A stretch of DNA of 64,000 nt. It comes from Callorhinus ursinus (lineage: Eukaryota > Chordata > Mammalia > Carnivora > Otariidae). Position numbers and translations under genes: made by a program. The DNA lies in NCBI RefSeq assembly GCF_003265705.1, contig NW_020312848.1, positions 52,991,642 through 53,055,641 on the forward strand. The letters are read 5' to 3'. This document shows, one piece after another, positions 12,501 to 26,189 of the stretch. The notes beneath the pieces were generated by a model. That model searched no databases. It was not told the origin of the DNA and saw only the letters and a program-made list of their open reading frames with translations. Position 1 is the stretch's first letter. Each line of letters starts with the position of its first letter.

Positions 12501-13790
12501 AATACACAGTTTGTAAAAGACATTCATTTAGAATCATGATCTACACAAATAAAACTTAAAAAACTGTGTAGGAGAAGTGACCTCTGTTACATGAGATCAA
12601 TGATCAATTGCTTTTTATTTCTTTAGTAACTTTTCCATTCTCAATTCTTTACTACTCACCAATATATTTTATACCAGAAGGCATATATTTTAACAATTTT
12701 TTTATAGAAAAGGTTGGCTTACTTTATATTTGTGATATAGTTAGATTGTTTAGGCTCTTGCTACACTGGACACTGCTCATCTAATGCTTTTGAAAATAGC
12801 TTGAGTGGTTTCTTTTACTTTAATCTTTTCCTTTTCTCTCTCTCTCTCTAAGGGTATGAACTGAATGAGAGTTATAAATTAGCCTCCAGCAAGTCAGTAA
12901 TTCCCTAGCATGTGATTTACTCTGGAGCCTATTAATGCAGGTTGCTGTGTTCTGGCCTTGGAAAAATCTGATTCAGGAGGTTTAGTTTGGGACCCTGAAA
13001 TTGGCACTTTAGTAACCACTCCAGTAATTCTGCTGTTGTTGCTCCTCTGAACACTTTTTAAAACACTGTTTCACAGTGTTCAGTGCTCAGTCTCCTCTAC
13101 AATGTCATCTCCTGAAGAGGTTCTACCATATGATACATCAGCCAGCATGTCAACTGAGTGCCATAGAAGAAAAGAATAGCTTGACTTAATATGAAATTAT
13201 CTTTTGTCAGTGATGAAAATATGACTGTATTTGTAGATAGTTTATCTCCTCCTGATTTCTGAATTGAAAGAGGACAGGGTAGAATAGTTAGAGAAAAACA
13301 TGTAGCAATTTATTTTCAGTATCCTCCAAATATTCTATGTGACTCTTGCATTTTGAGAATTTATTAAGATCCTGTTAAACAAATACATATTCTGTCTGCA
13401 ATTCACTGCCTAAAATAAAAACACATTCAGTACCATTTTGATCCCTACCTCCCCAAATTACACAGGCACACATCTAACTCCATCTGAAGACATATGACAC
13501 AAATCTCCAGATGCATGTTTAATAGCGATTTAATTCAACCTGCTGATAGCACTTATAATCCACAGTGGTTAATGTGACAGCAGTGACCCACGTTAACAAA
13601 TGAAGTGTAAAAGGAGGATTAGGAAAGGAAAAATGTCGTACCTTTGGCATGTTCAGTGATTCAATCCAAGTCTTTTAACATCAATTGTACTTTTTTGCCT
13701 CCATTTCTCTGTTTTCTTAGCACTTAACTATTTCCTTAGAGTTCTCATTGGATTAGGAATAGAAAATAGTGAAACAAAATGTTTGTTTTT
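12501..13790. other. anonymous sequence
   Basis: No gene or known repeat recognised. A short (TC)n run lies near 12833-12850. Confidence 0.5.
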
Positions 13791-13801
13791 AAAAACACAT
13801 G

Positions 13802-14247
13802 ATGCACAGGAAACAAACTGAGGGTTGCTGTAGTGGTGGGGGCATGGGAGGGATGGGGTGGCTGGGTGATAGACATTGGGGAGGGTATGTGCTATGGTGA
13901 GCGCTGTGAATTGTGGAAGACTGTTGAATCACAGATCTGTACCTCTGAAACAATGCAATATATGTTAAGAAAAAAAGAAGAAGAAGAAGAAGAAGATAGC
14001 AGGAGGGGAAAATGAAGGGGAGTAAATCAGAGTGGGAGACGAACCATGAGAGACGATGGACTCTGAAAAACAAACTGAGGGTTCTAGAGGGGAGGGGGGG
14101 TGGGGGGATGGGCTAGCCTGGTGATGGGTATTAAAGAGGGCACGTTCTGCGTGGCGCACTGGGTGTTATGCACAATGAATCATGGAACACTACATCAAAA
14201 ACTAATGATGTAATGTATGGTGATTAACATGACAATGAAAAAGATAA
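13802..14247 (+). mobile_element. 5'-truncated L1, 3'-UTR only
   Basis: The insertion carries the caniform L1 3' UTR: 'ggaaacaaactgagggttgc' near the start, a (GAA)n tract at about 13973-13995, a second 'caaactgagggttctaga' block, a G-rich stretch, then 'gggtgttatgcacaatgaatcatgg' and 'gtatggtgattaacatgac' near the end. It is flanked by an 11 bp TSD (13791-13801 and 14248-14258). No coding part of the L1 was inserted. The same sequence appears reversed at the 3' end of the L1 at 41 kb. Confidence 0.9.
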
Positions 14248-14258
14248 AAAAACACATG

Positions 14259-16224
14259 GTGTATAAATGCAGTTTTGACTTGATCACTTTAGTCATCATA
14301 AAATGTTTATCAGATGATTCATAATTTATTAATTACTTTTAAAAAATCCATGCCCTTCACCAAGAAACCTTTGTGTAATGAAAATACATTAAAACATTTA
14401 GCAATAACAGACGGCATTGTCAAAATACAAATAAAGACTAAACACCTGTCAGGACTGTAGGCCCAGGCCTGTCTCCTTGGATAGGTATTCCTGGAACTAA
14501 TTACTTGGTGCCCTGTTGATTGCTGTCTAGCATGCCAGGTCTCTATTTAAATCAGTTGATTAGAGAATCTTATTGTAGGGATTCAAACAATTGGCCATTT
14601 CTGTATCTTATGTAATTGCTGGATCTTACATAATTAAGTGAATATTTTAAAAAACCAACATATTCTGTAGGTCATGAATGAAGCTAGGATTGTGTGGGTG
14701 GATCAAAGGAAATCCATCATTGTCATTGGAGTAGCAACACAAAATGTGAGACCTGACAATGGTAGGTTAGTAACATCCTCCTTGCATGTAAGGATTATAT
14801 AGCACCGAGAACCCTCCCTCATGGTCATTGGATGTGATTCATCCATCTTTTGTCACTAACCAGCTCTGTGACCTTGGACGAATCACTTAACTCCTCTACT
14901 GAGGGCCAAAAGAAACTTGGGTAACCGTGTGAAAGAACTTTTGGAAGTTCTATAAAAAATACCCTTTTGGGGCATAGAAAAGACATCAATTTATTATGGT
15001 ATACAAACTTAGAAAATTGCTAGGAATTCTGGACCAGGACAAGACATGAAAAACATGGGGAAAATACCAAGGAATCTAAAGCAAGGAAACTTAGTAAAGT
15101 CATAATTGTGGAAACTTTGTAAAATTCTCCTTTCAAGTGTATTACATGTCTATTGAGTCACAAAAATCTTTAACTAAAGAAGTAATACATGTCTATATAG
15201 TATCCACTATATGCTTGACACTCTTCCAGTTCTAGATATTTAATGAAAGCTAGGTTTCAACTCTTGAGAAGATTGGTTAATTTGCTGTTTTGCCTAGTAC
15301 CTAGCACTGGGGAGGGACCTCTTAGAAGTGCAATTTCAGAGTTAGTAAGACTTAACATAAAATTTTAGCTCCTGCTCATTCCTACTGGTGTTTCATTATC
15401 CAATACAGTAGAATTTCAGTTTTCTATTTTAAGACTTTAATCTCTGGCAAAATTCAAATCCTCTCAGGATTAACTTGTGTGAGTTTCTAATGCTTTCTGA
15501 AAAAGTCTCTATAGCAAGAAGAAAGCAAGAAGCCCTTCCTTGAGAGTGTCTAATATAGAAGAAAGGGGTCAGTGATCAGAATGGAGAGTGACTTAGAATT
15601 CCAAATTGGGGAGAAAGAATACAAAGTACCCACTACTTGAAATGAGAAAGGCAGATGATATGAGTGGGAAAGGTGATGTATATAGGAATAAAAAACTGAC
15701 GTTCAAAGACCAGTTGTTATAAAGTTTCTTTCGGCCCCCTGCATTTATGTTATACACAGAATAACCTCCTAAGTATAGCTCTTCAACTTAATATATTTCT
15801 CAGTTTTGTCTGTTAAGGAAAACATTCATTCTAAGTTTTCCTTTTTAAGGAAAGCAGAGAAAAGCAATAGGGGTGGCTGAAGGTAAACCCAAAGCTATTA
15901 ATTTACCAGGAAAAAGAGAATATTATTCTATAATGAGCTTAACATTAAATATAGCATTATTTTAGTAAATACATACTTAGCAACTATATTATACAAGCAA
16001 TAGACAAATGGTAAAGTAAATGTATTATTATATATAAATAAGATGAAGGTGAGTGCTACTGATAAAAATACAGAAGGGGAAGAAAAGGGGATTGGAAAAC
16101 CCGGGGCATGGTTGTTGTTGGATTATTTTATATGTTATTATTTTATATGGAGTGACTAGATAGATTTCTAAAATAAATTGATATTGGAGTAGAGATTCAA
16201 AGAAAATGATGGAGGGAACTGTGC
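14259..16224. other. mostly anonymous; short MIR-like core
   Basis: Near 14850-14910 a 'cagctctgtgaccttgg' block followed by 'aatcacttaac' looks like a plus-strand MIR core. The rest holds no recognised gene or repeat. Confidence 0.4.
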
Positions 16225-16620
16225 AGATAGGTAAGTGAAGAGCTTGCCAGGCAGAGAGAACTGCTAAGTGCAAAGGCCCTGAGGCAAGTTCATGCTTAGT
16301 GTGTTCAGGGAATGAAAAGGAAGCCTATGTGGATGGAGGAATGTGGTAGAAGATAAAAGTAGGAAGAAAGAAGGTTCATGAGGCAATGGGGTCCTGATTA
16401 CTCATACTTTGAGGACGTCATAAGGACTTTGGGGTTTCTTTGAAAGTGAATAGAAACTATTGGAAGGTATTGATTATCACTCTGGCTACTTTGTTGGGAA
16501 TATACTGTGGAAAGGCAGATGGATGCAGAGAAACCAGATTGGAAACAATGATGATTTGAATCAGGGTGGAATAATGGAGGTAGTAAAAGCTTGTAAAAAT
16601 GTCAGTGAATACATTTGGTC
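16225..16620 (-). repeat. L2 LINE relic
   Basis: Reverse-strand L2 order: 'ccaggcagagagaactgc' and 'gcaaaggccctgaggca' near 16248-16285, 'aaggactttgggg' near 16422, 'atcactctggctac' near 16477, 'gcagagaaaccag' near 16525. Diverged and frameless. Confidence 0.6.
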
Positions 16621-16624
16621 AATA

Positions 16625-17260
16625 ATTCATTCATTAAGACAAATATTAGTTAGCAGGTACATAAACCAAACAGTATTTTCTGCTGGAGAAATAGTAAATG
16701 GGACAAATTCTGTGCCTGCAATCAGTTAACTCATAGCTTAATGGAGGTAGACATGTAAACACATGCTTTTATCTTATCTTTTAAACACATGATTTTCATG
16801 TCTTATATGATAATTAAATCTAATACAAAGGGAAGAGTGATTACTTTTGCCTAGGGAATGGGAAACATCAGCAAAGACTACCCAGAAGAAAAGATGCTTG
16901 AGTTGGGTCATGAGGAAGGAGCACAGGTTTGTTAGAAGACAGAGGAAGATAAAGAAAAGGCCTTGCAGACAGAGGAAACAGCATAGGCAAAGGCACAGGG
17001 GCATGAATAGCATGGCATATTCAGGGGCTGTGAGTAGTTTTGTATGACTGTTTGCATATATTGAAGCCAGAAGTGGTAGTAGATAAAATTGAGGAAATGT
17101 GGAGCAAGGAGCGAGAAGATGATGAGAGAATTTGTGTATGTGCATGACAAGGAGTTTGCATATTATTAGCAAGATTATGGGGAATCACAGAAAGATTTTA
17201 TGCAAGGAAGTAGAATCAACTTTATATTCTAGAAATATCAGAAGTCTTCACTGATAGGAG
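16625..17260 (-). repeat. second L2 LINE relic
   Basis: A further reverse-strand L2 section: 'ttcattcattaagacaaatatt' near 16627, 'gcttaatggaggtagacatg' near 16736, 'cagacagaggaaacagcataggcaaaggc' near 16966, 'tgtgagtag' near 17028. The 132-codon minus-strand open frame across it (16774-17172) is a by-product, not a gene. Confidence 0.55.
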
Positions 17261-17344
17261 CATTTCCATTCAACTTTAATTATACAGTTAGATTTTGGTA
17301 ACAGCAGTATATAGTAAAAATATTGTACATATCCTTTTCAAACA

Positions 17345-17600
17345 TGTTAATAAGCAGTTATTTGTTGAGACTTACTGTGTGGGGCACTGGGGAAAGGGCA
17401 TTGCTCACATTAATTCATCAGATCTTCCCTAATGCCCAGTGAGGTAATTATTATTGTTATAACTTCTTTTTAGAGCTAGGAGAACCAATGCTTCGAGATG
17501 TTCAGTAACTCACTCAGATCATACATAGCTAGTGGTAGATGGGGGCTGCACTGGACTTCCAGCCCAGCATCATGGGCTGTGCTTTGAACCACTCCAGATA
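17345..17600 (-). repeat. MIR SINE relic
   Basis: Reverse MIR order: 'ttgttgagacttactgtg' near 17363, 'gaggtaattattattgtta' near 17441, 'cagatcatacatagctagtgg' near 17516, and 'gctgtgctttgaaccactcc' near 17576. Confidence 0.6.
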
Positions 17601-19664
17601 CTGCTTTAATGTTTTTGAAAGGGCAGCAAAGGTTACTAGAAATAGGGCTCTTGTAAAGACTGCTTACATTAAATTGTTTGCAATAGACTGACCTAAATTA
17701 TAATTTCTTAATTTAACTATGTATGTTGCAAAGAATAAAAAGAAATGAATCATGTTCCACATGGTAGGAATGAATTCATTCATAGTTGAGAAGGAATTTA
17801 CACATAGATTTGTTAAGTAGTGCAGTTTTCATTAGAGCTTCCTGGCATAAATTTTGACTTGCAAAGATAGGCATCCAAATATTCTTGGCTATGTCCACTC
17901 AAGCCAGCAAAGATTTTTTGAATGCTGTTTTTCCACTTCTTTACAAACTGTTCTATTGATGGTCTGTAGAATTTAGCTGCAGTCTAAGATATCCAAGTCC
18001 TTCTACTCAATACAGTGGAACTTTACTGCCTATAGAAATTCAAGGGGTAAGGACTGGGGTTGGAGGGAAGGGGAGAAAAGGACTCTCAGAAGTTTTAATC
18101 CCTTTGGTAAGATTTTATTAGGGGCTGTGATATAATTACTGATACTTTGGATTTGCTATTAGTAATCCTTTCAAATGTATTCTATATTGGCAAAAAAAAA
18201 AAAATCCAGACTCAAAATTTCTTAGAGAATTAACAGGTTATCTGGAGAATGTTCAGAAATGTAAAATCAAAGATGAAGTTCAAATGTCCCTGGGTTATAG
18301 TTTCTAAAAAGCAAATCAGTTGGATACAATGGGTGATTTCATGCTGAAAGATAAAATTCCTAATCCACTGGCAAAAATCGCTGTAAACAAATATCCCAGA
18401 CAAGTTCCCCAATGCATTAAAAAATAATAATAAATATAAGAAAAATATCTAGATTGCTTTGAAAAGGTTGTTGAAGAGAATTTTGAATACTTAGGGAGAC
18501 CAATCATGCCTTGAAAAAGTAGAGTTAAAGGTTAAATTTAGTTTAATTTTTCTATATTTCAGTAATAAAGAAAAGGAAGAAAAGCTCATTCAAAATGTTA
18601 TTTAGACCATAATAACAAGTTACCATTTACAGTATCACGACCTTCTTGGTAATATAGGTAAATTTTGACAGTGCACCAATCTCTTAATATTTACTAGCAT
18701 GTGTTGTTGTCTAACCTTTAATATACTGTATACTGTAATTAAATTACTTTTAATAAACTCTCATTCTACTACTATCTTATATTATTCTTACAGTAGTTAG
18801 CTCAGTCCTTTCAAGGTTTCAGCTAGTTCAGCAAATTTGTCTGTGGATCAAAGGCTTTCGTCCTTTGAAAAGGGACAGTTTTTACCTGGCTCCATGCCCT
18901 GTGTTATTCAGACACTAGGAGTAGTTTGCTCTGTCATTCCTCGTTGCCCTGAGGTTAAAACTGCTTTTGTGGAGGTGGTTGGCCAGGGTCTCTTCTAATT
19001 GTTCTCTTCTCTGTTGTTATGGAGATGCAGCTCACACAGTTTTCTTTCCTGCTTACTTTATCATGCTTCATATCCAACAGCAAGTAAACAACCAATTTTG
19101 TGACCTACTTAGGTCTGCCAGCATGAATTCACAGACTTCTATTATTTAAGGTGTGTGATCACTTGAATCTTCCCCTGTGGTCTAGCTTTTTATTTCCATC
19201 ATCCTTACATTTTCAGTCTGTTCCTTTTAAGTGGCTTCCTTTGGTGTAAATACTTTGTTCAATGCCTTCTGCTAAGGAGAAGTAGTAGATTGGGTATGTA
19301 GGCTGAGAAAGTACATTTTAGATTCATCACTGTTGACACAATACCAAAATCCATACTAATTCAAGGACACAAAATAGTACAGCATGCCAAAACAATGCCT
19401 TCATGTTGTCAGGGACACTGACACCACTTCTCACAAATCTAAGCTGCTGAAGAAACAAAGGGGCAGGAGGAAATAAATTTGGTAGTTTATTTTTTTTACC
19501 TTGCTTACTATCAGGATGAGGGGGAAGAATGCATATGAGATTGAGTTATAGTATACTGAAGAGGAAAAGAAAGATAGGCTTTGGACAACATTACATATTG
19601 AAAAGAAGGTATGTAGTTTTGGGGGCACCTGAATTCAAATTTTGGTTCCATGGAAGATGCTGTT
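17601..19664. other. anonymous sequence
   Basis: No gene, RNA or repeat family recognised. Short open frames at 18230-18507 and 18967-19149 carry no known signature. Confidence 0.45.
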
Positions 19665-20070
19665 GTGCCCTGCCCAGAATCCTATTACTAGATTGGTGCA
19701 CCACCCCTCAGTTTCAGAGTTGGCTGCAAATGGCTCATAGCAGGCCCCAGAGAACTGCCTCATCCAAGAAGTTATGCCTATTTTCCACCTCCAGGTGACC
19801 CAACATGCAGTGACTAATGCATAGAAACATTAAGCCACTTTGCCCAAGGTTAGGATCAGTTTTGCAGTGTGCTTAATGCTCCAATACCCTCATGGATCAG
19901 GCCAAGGTTAGACTTAACCTGTGACACATCCTTGCTGGGCTCTTTTTCTCCTTCCCTGCATCCCTCATGCAACTACAGGTGTCTCCTGAGAGCACTCCTG
20001 CAGTAAATTCCAAGCATCCAAATCTCTGTCACAGGCTCTTCTTCTAGGAAGGCCAACCTAAATTCAGCTT
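19665..20070. repeat. unclassified ancient repeat (LTR-like?)
   Basis: The segment with 'tctcctgagagcactcctgcag' near 19981 and 'aaatctctgtcacaggctcttcttctagg' near 20020 resembles an old mammalian interspersed repeat that I cannot name. No termini or TSD are visible. Confidence 0.3.
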
Positions 20071-21318
20071 GATTATCAGTTAACTTTGTGGTATATAAGC
20101 CAGGTGCTTGGTCTCTACTAGCCTTAGTGTCCTCCCTAGTGAAATAAGATCTAAAATTCTATTTTCAAGAGAGGCAAAAGCATTGGGTCTTTTCCGTTAG
20201 CAGGTCCTTTGTGATGCACATGTTCTGTGGATTCTTTAATGCTAGACATCTTTGATATTTGAAGCAGATTGTTAATGACTAAGTCATCATTCAATCCCAA
20301 TTTTATTCCTTAGCTACTTTTTTCTTCTGCCTTTGAGTGTATCCACTCTGCATTAAAGCAATGCAGCCATGGATATATTGATGATTCCTAACTACTGGAG
20401 TTTGCCAACAATATTGGCCCTGTTACTGGGGAGGAGGTAAGTGTTCTCATCTCAGATGTTCTTTAACTGGAAAACTATTGAAGAAACAATTCACTTTCTT
20501 TTTTAATCTTGCGTAATCATTAAAGAATGCACAAAGGGAACCTCTCATGATGGAAAGAAATCCAGCAAATCATCTGAATTAGCATCCACATACAGGCTTG
20601 TTGCACTATTGTGTGATTAAAAAGAATTACATCCCCCCAAGAAAAAAAGGCTAGTAAAATATTAGAAGAATATTAGAAAAATATTGTCAGAATTAGGAGA
20701 ATAGATAACCTTCTGGATACTTTCTTTCCAAGACAGGTTCTATGCTATCTGGTTAAAATCACAGTGTAAGTTACAACAATACAATTCAGTTCAAATTCTT
20801 GTCAATCAGAATTCTCACTAGTGAATATTGTGAACATATGTCACTTGATATCATCTCTGATTTTCAGTAGTCTCCATATAAGAATTTTGAGAGTGGAATT
20901 GTAACAGCTTCAAGCACACTCTCAGGCAACACAACAACCTTGAAGGCTAGTGGGAAGTGTGCAGAGATCTCTGGCTGGTACAGGATAATCAGATATGTGG
21001 CTTCTTGTTAGATAACAAGAGGGAGGCTCAGTTGTGTGCATCTGGCCCTCCAAAAAGTGCTTGAGGTCCAGAATAAAGGTCACAAGGAATGTTGAAGATG
21101 ACTCACTTGAACAGAATAGCAATTTGTTCAGAACCTGAAGATAATATGATAGACACAGATGCATATACAATTAAAAAAATACATGGTCCATACAGGCACA
21201 AAAATCCCTTTTTGTGGTAGTAGATTAAAAATGTCTAAACTGCTTTGAAACTTCATAGGCATTTCAATTTTTAATGAATAGAAGAATATCTTATTGACTC
21301 CTTACAAGTCAACATATT
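20071..21318. other. anonymous sequence
   Basis: No gene or repeat family recognised up to the SINE at 21.3 kb. Confidence 0.45.
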
Positions 21319-21334
21319 TACATATTTGTTTCTT

Positions 21335-21513
21335 TTTTTTAAAAGGTTTTATTTATTTATTTGTCAGAGAGAGAGAGAGAGTGAGCATAAGCAGTGGGAG
21401 AAGTAGACAGAGGGAGAAGCAGGTTCCTCGCTGAGCAGGGTGTCTGATGTGGGACTGGTATCATGACCTGAGCCGAAGGCAGACACTTAACAACTGAGCC
21501 ACCCAGGCATCCC
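21335..21513 (-). mobile_element. CAN-SINE (carnivore tRNA-derived SINE)
   Basis: Reverse SINE: poly-T and 'ttttatttatttatttgtcagaga' tail, GA run, 'agagggagaagcagg', then 'tcatgacctgagccgaaggc' and the head complement 'actgagccacccaggcatcc'. The TSD is 10 bp perfect (21319-21328 and 21514-21523), extending to about 16 bp with one mismatch. Confidence 0.93.
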
Positions 21514-21639
21514 TACATATTTGATTCTTGTTACCTATTACTGCTATAATTGCTCCTGGACTAACCACCCGATAAAATATAGATGAAGTGTAGTCTTATA
21601 GAGTATGCTGGTTTTTCTGTATTTGCTTCTCTCTCCAAT

Positions 21640-22060
21640 CCACTTTCTACTTTGCTTTGTGTCTAAGGATATTGAACCCTATAGAGTAAGTAACTAGAAA
21701 TTCCTTCCCTTCTGGTTCCAGGTGAATTAGACCAATGTGAGGAACTGACAAAAGACAGGAGGGTGGGAGGAGAGGAAGGCTGGGCATTACTTCCACTGCT
21801 CCATCTTTGGGTCTCCAATCTGGCAGAGACTGCCTGATCCATGACTACAGCTCATGGTGAACAATTCCTCTTGTGTGGCTATAGCTCCTACTAGACTCTT
21901 GTAACATCATTTTCTCCCTTTACCATTCAAGTGGTGGTTTTCCTGCTGTGGCTAGCTGCTGCAGGTGACTCCTCTACAAATACTCCTTTACTTAAATCCT
22001 CTTAGCAATCCTACTTGAATGTACCTTGTTTCTTGCCAGGCCTCTTACTAATGCATGACT
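21640..22060. repeat. unclassified ancient repeat
   Basis: A 'aattccttcccttctggttcc' to 'tactcctttacttaaatcctcttagcaatcc' stretch resembles an old mammalian medium-reiteration repeat. The family could not be assigned. Confidence 0.3.
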
Positions 22061-22179
22061 TCTTCTTCTATTCAGACCCTATTAAAATTAGGAGCTCTAA
22101 GTCTTCTTCAAATGCCCACTTATAGGGACAGGGATCAAAGTGCAGAGTATAAAAGGAAAGATAACTGATTTCATCATAA

Positions 22180-22680
22180 GTATGTTTGAGAAGAGAATCA
22201 TTCTACCCCATCCTCCATACACACCTCCTTGGTTACATTTCTCCAGCCTTCTTACTTCCTCACTTTCTCCAATACATGGAATATGTCCCTGCCTCAGTCT
22301 TCATACCTGCTCTTTCCTCTACTTAGTCATCTGAAATATCTGGTAGAAGAGTGTTTGGTTTGCCTCCTCACTTTCTTTAGGAATTTGCCACAAAGTCACA
22401 TTTTCATCTAGGCCTTTTCTGTTCACTGCAGTTAAAATTGCAACCCTGACTCTATCCCTGCACCTTGCTTACTTTTAATCACTGGACTTATTTCCACCTG
22501 ACATTATTTATTTATGTGTATATAGTCTCTGTCTTCTCACTAGAATTTTTTTTTTCTTTTGGTATGGTATGAATGATATGGTGGTATTTTCAGCACCTAG
22601 CACAGTTTCTGGCACATATTAGCAGCTCAGTTTTTGTTTTGTTTTGTTTTGTTTTTTTTGAATGACTGAATAATGAGAAG
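22180..22680 (+). repeat. L2 LINE 3'-end relic
   Basis: Plus-strand L2 3' end: pyrimidine-rich stretch, 'tttatttatgtgtatatagtctctgtcttctcactag' near 22508, 'cagcacctagcacagtttctggcacat' near 22591, and a degraded terminal 'tgaatgactgaata' near 22659. A (GTTTT)n-like run sits at 22633-22658. Confidence 0.6.
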
Positions 22681-23684
22681 AAAAACATAATAAGATGAAA
22701 TGAAACATCTATATTCTCTTTTCTGTATTCTCTTATCATCATAAGGACCAATTCATCTAAAGGTGCTTAGAACTCCATAAAGAGGGGAGACAAAAATATC
22801 TCAGTTGTAATTAAGGTTTTCCCATCATATCTTATGAAAACTATTTTGATTTGAAGATGAAACTATAGGTTGAGTTCTTCAAGCAATTTTAAAAATATTA
22901 TTTCATTATATTATTATACATTCTTCTAGGTAAATCCAAATAACAAAAACCCTGCTAGCTCTAGGTCAGGGCTAAAATGTACTGTAGGTAATGACATGAA
23001 GTGCAGAGATAAGGACATAACACAGAATCCTGATTCAGACTTAACAAGTAGAATCCTCTCAATTATTCAGAGGCAACAGTAGATAAGTAGGGAATTGGAG
23101 AAACTCAGGAACCGAAACCACATCAAAGTCATAGGATAGTAAAAATGTAACACACTGTGGCTCCATTAGACAGATGCGTATCTACTTGATTTTTAAACAT
23201 TCCAGTGCAAAAGAGTCACAGTTTTCAGTTTTTTCTATTTAAGAGCTAAAGAGTCTTACTTCCACAATGTTTTCCTTAACACTTGCCTACATTCCCTGTG
23301 ACATAAACTTGTTTCATCCTATGTTCAGAAAGTATATGTAAATGTCAGTCACTATCCTTGGTAAAGTAATCCTATTTGGTGACATCATTTATTTACCTCA
23401 TTTACCGCCATTTATCATTTAACCAAAATAGGACCTGCTACACTTAGTAGGTACTCAAATTATCATTTGTTGAATTGAGTTCAATTTCCTGTCTTCATAG
23501 TTGTTTCTTCCACAACCCTTTTATTTTTGCTTTTGATTTTAATGTCTTACTTTTAAACACATATATTTTTGTTTCAATCTAGCCAATCAAAATACCCTGT
23601 CTTCTTTTCAAATTTAGGAAGCCTGATATTTGGTTGAAATCTGACAAGATTGAGTATACTTACTATTCTCAAAACTGTTGAGAC
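22681..23684. other. anonymous; short L2-like tail
   Basis: Near 23428-23480 'cctgctacacttagtaggtactcaaattatc' and 'tttgttgaattga' look like an L2 tail on the plus strand. The rest is not recognised. Confidence 0.4.
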
Positions 23685-23790
23685 AGTGGTTCTCAAATCT
23701 AGCTGCACTTTTAGAATCATTTGGGAAACATTTACTGCTTCCCAGACTCCAAACCCAAAGAAACCTGTTTAATTTGTCTTTAATAGTGCC
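23685..23790 (+). repeat. MER5-like hAT relic
   Basis: 'cagtggttctcaaatctagctgcac' near 23686 followed by 'agaatcatttggg' near 23713 is the usual start of MER5-type non-autonomous hAT elements. A SINE has inserted at its distal side (23802). Confidence 0.55.
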
Positions 23791-23801
23791 TGGACATTGT
23801 T

Positions 23802-23988
23802 TTTTTTTTTTTTTTTAAGATTTTATTTATTTATTTGAGAGAGAGAATGAGCAAGAGAGAGCACAAGCCAGGGGAGGAGCGAAGGGAGAACCTGTGCAGG
23901 GAACTCCGCAGGGGACTCCAGCCCAGGGCCCTGGGATCATGGCCTGAGCTGAAGGCAGACATTTAACAGACTGAACCACCCAGGAAGT
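23802..23988 (-). mobile_element. CAN-SINE
   Basis: Reverse SINE with a long T run, 'gattttatttatttatttgag' tail, GA-rich middle, 'ccctgggatcatggcctgagct' core and head complement ending near 'accacccaggaag'. Perfect 12 bp TSD at 23790-23801 and 23989-24000. Confidence 0.93.
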
Positions 23989-24000
23989 CTGGACATTGTT

Positions 24001-26189
24001 AAACAAAAAACACACAAACTTTCCCTACAATGATTTTGTGCAACAAAGGACTAACACCACTGCCTTAGAGGATCTAGGTTTGTAGATTTATTTTTGCATC
24101 AACTTGCAGCAGACTTGTTTAATCTGAAAGAACCCCGATAACAAGATGACCCAGTGGGCAGACAGTATTACAGATAGCCGGATGCTTGTCCAGATATCTT
24201 GAATCTCTGTATGTCATATGGATGCAGCCATATGTTATCATCCAACAAGGAGGATTAGCTGGGAAAAATATGAACATATTTATCTCTGTCAGAGTGGGAG
24301 GAATTACACAATTGCTGGAGTTTATCTTTGACTCTCTGAAGAATAGGTCACACAGTTTTAAGCCAGCCTTCCAGCAGAGATGGAAACATCAGACAAACTG
24401 CTTATCTGACATACCCATAATAATTTAACATATCATGCCTTTCCCTACTCTGTTGTTCATTTGTACTCCCAAACATGATAAGTGAACAAAGATAGACACA
24501 CTGTTAGCATTTAAATATTACAATGCTTCTCTGTCTTTATTACCTATTTTCTTTCCATCCATCTCTCTTTCTTTCTTTTCTTTACCCTGCCTCTTTTTAT
24601 ATCTTTTCCTCCTCCATCTTAAGGAGCTTTTATGATAATAAGGGTTATTTTTTATTACAAGCAAGTGACACTGTGATAAATTCCTCCATATGATATATGT
24701 AGTGGCATATTGTCTTAACTCAGAAAATTAATTAAAATCATAAAAGAATGCTAATTTACTGAGGACTCTTTAATGCCTGTGAATCCTCTGTTATGAGAGA
24801 AAATCACAATGATGTGTGGCAGCAGTGCCATTAGTCTTTGAGCAAAGAATCCTTTGAGTTATGGACAGCTACATGCTTCTCTTAAGTTCTATGCTTTTAA
24901 AGGAAGCAGCAGAATGTCCTTTGGCAACTCCCTGACAGATTTCATAGGATGTGTTTCTCTTCTATTGGGAAATAAAGCAAATGTATCCAAGGGAATTGGG
25001 TAGACATAAAAATGTATCATTCTAATTATGTCTATATGGATTGAAGATTTATTCTAGTTCGTAGAAAATTTAAGTATGTATTTCTAGTGTTAGCAATTAC
25101 CTGACACTTTATGAAATGGTGCTGTCTTGCAACGGGTCCCCAGAGACAAGAAAAAAACTGCTGAGAACAGGATTTCAAGCCCTGGAGATCTCATCTTTAC
25201 CTGTCATCCACTCCCCTGTTCTAACCAGTCAGCTGGAATCCAGCTATTAACATCATAAAATCCAGGCATAACATAATAAAAAGCACAAAGTGATTGCTGT
25301 AAAAAAAATAGAAAAAGAAAAGTAAAAGTAAAAGTAAAGAAATATCAACTATTGAAAGAAAAGATTAAATCTGAATTCTCTGAATTCTCATGTCAGGTAT
25401 TTTAAATATAAATAAATAGAAGGAAGTGTTGATCCTGGTATTATTAATTTATGCTAGCAGAGAAGGCTGGAATCTTTTAGGCTGGGACTCCTAAATGAGA
25501 CAAAAAGTTTCAGTATATTCGGGGAGGAAAGTCAGTTTTACTGATTATGAGGCAGCTCAGTCCAAATGGATGATCTAGTGTTATATTTAGATATACCCTG
25601 AAGATCTGACACAGAGATGGAGAATAATCAAGGGCTCCTCTGTTTTGACTACATCAACATCATAATCATCATCAGGCATTAATTGATGTTTGGGCGCCAT
25701 GGTAATCACTGGTGCTGTGAACAGTAATGAAGACACATTAGACATATTGGAGTAACAATGTGAATAGGAGGTTGAAATTTTATTTTCCAATGGGGAAAAA
25801 GCAAATATTCAAAAAAATATAACAGACAATGCTGTATGGTTGCAAGAATTCCATGTAGTGTCACTGGATTTATAGATGAAGCTATGGCACCCTTGGATTA
25901 GAATTAAACCAACTGGCTGAACCCGTAAATGAAACCACCTTTGCCCAGAGCACCTCTTGGTTCATATTTTACAATAAGAAAGACATAATGCAGATTTTTA
26001 AGTACAACAGGTCATGGGAAAGTATTTTAATTTTCACATACTTGTGATTTAGAAAAAGAAAGGACTCATCCTTTTTCTGAAGCAGAAGAGAAACTTGATG
26101 AGCATTTGGTTTTCTTTTTTACTTGAACACCTGGGGAAGTAAATATCTATTAGTATAAGTGAATATCTCTAGAAACAGAAACACAATCC
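24001..26189. other. anonymous sequence
   Basis: No gene or transposon recognised. A short (AAAGT)n patch lies at about 25320-25338. The 24770-24960 stretch has even composition and no repeat character, but I cannot show constraint. Confidence 0.4.

Noticed and set aside
16774..17172. 132-codon hydrophobic minus-strand open frame
   Set aside because: It falls within an L2 relic. Its hydrophobicity comes from pyrimidine-rich sequence.
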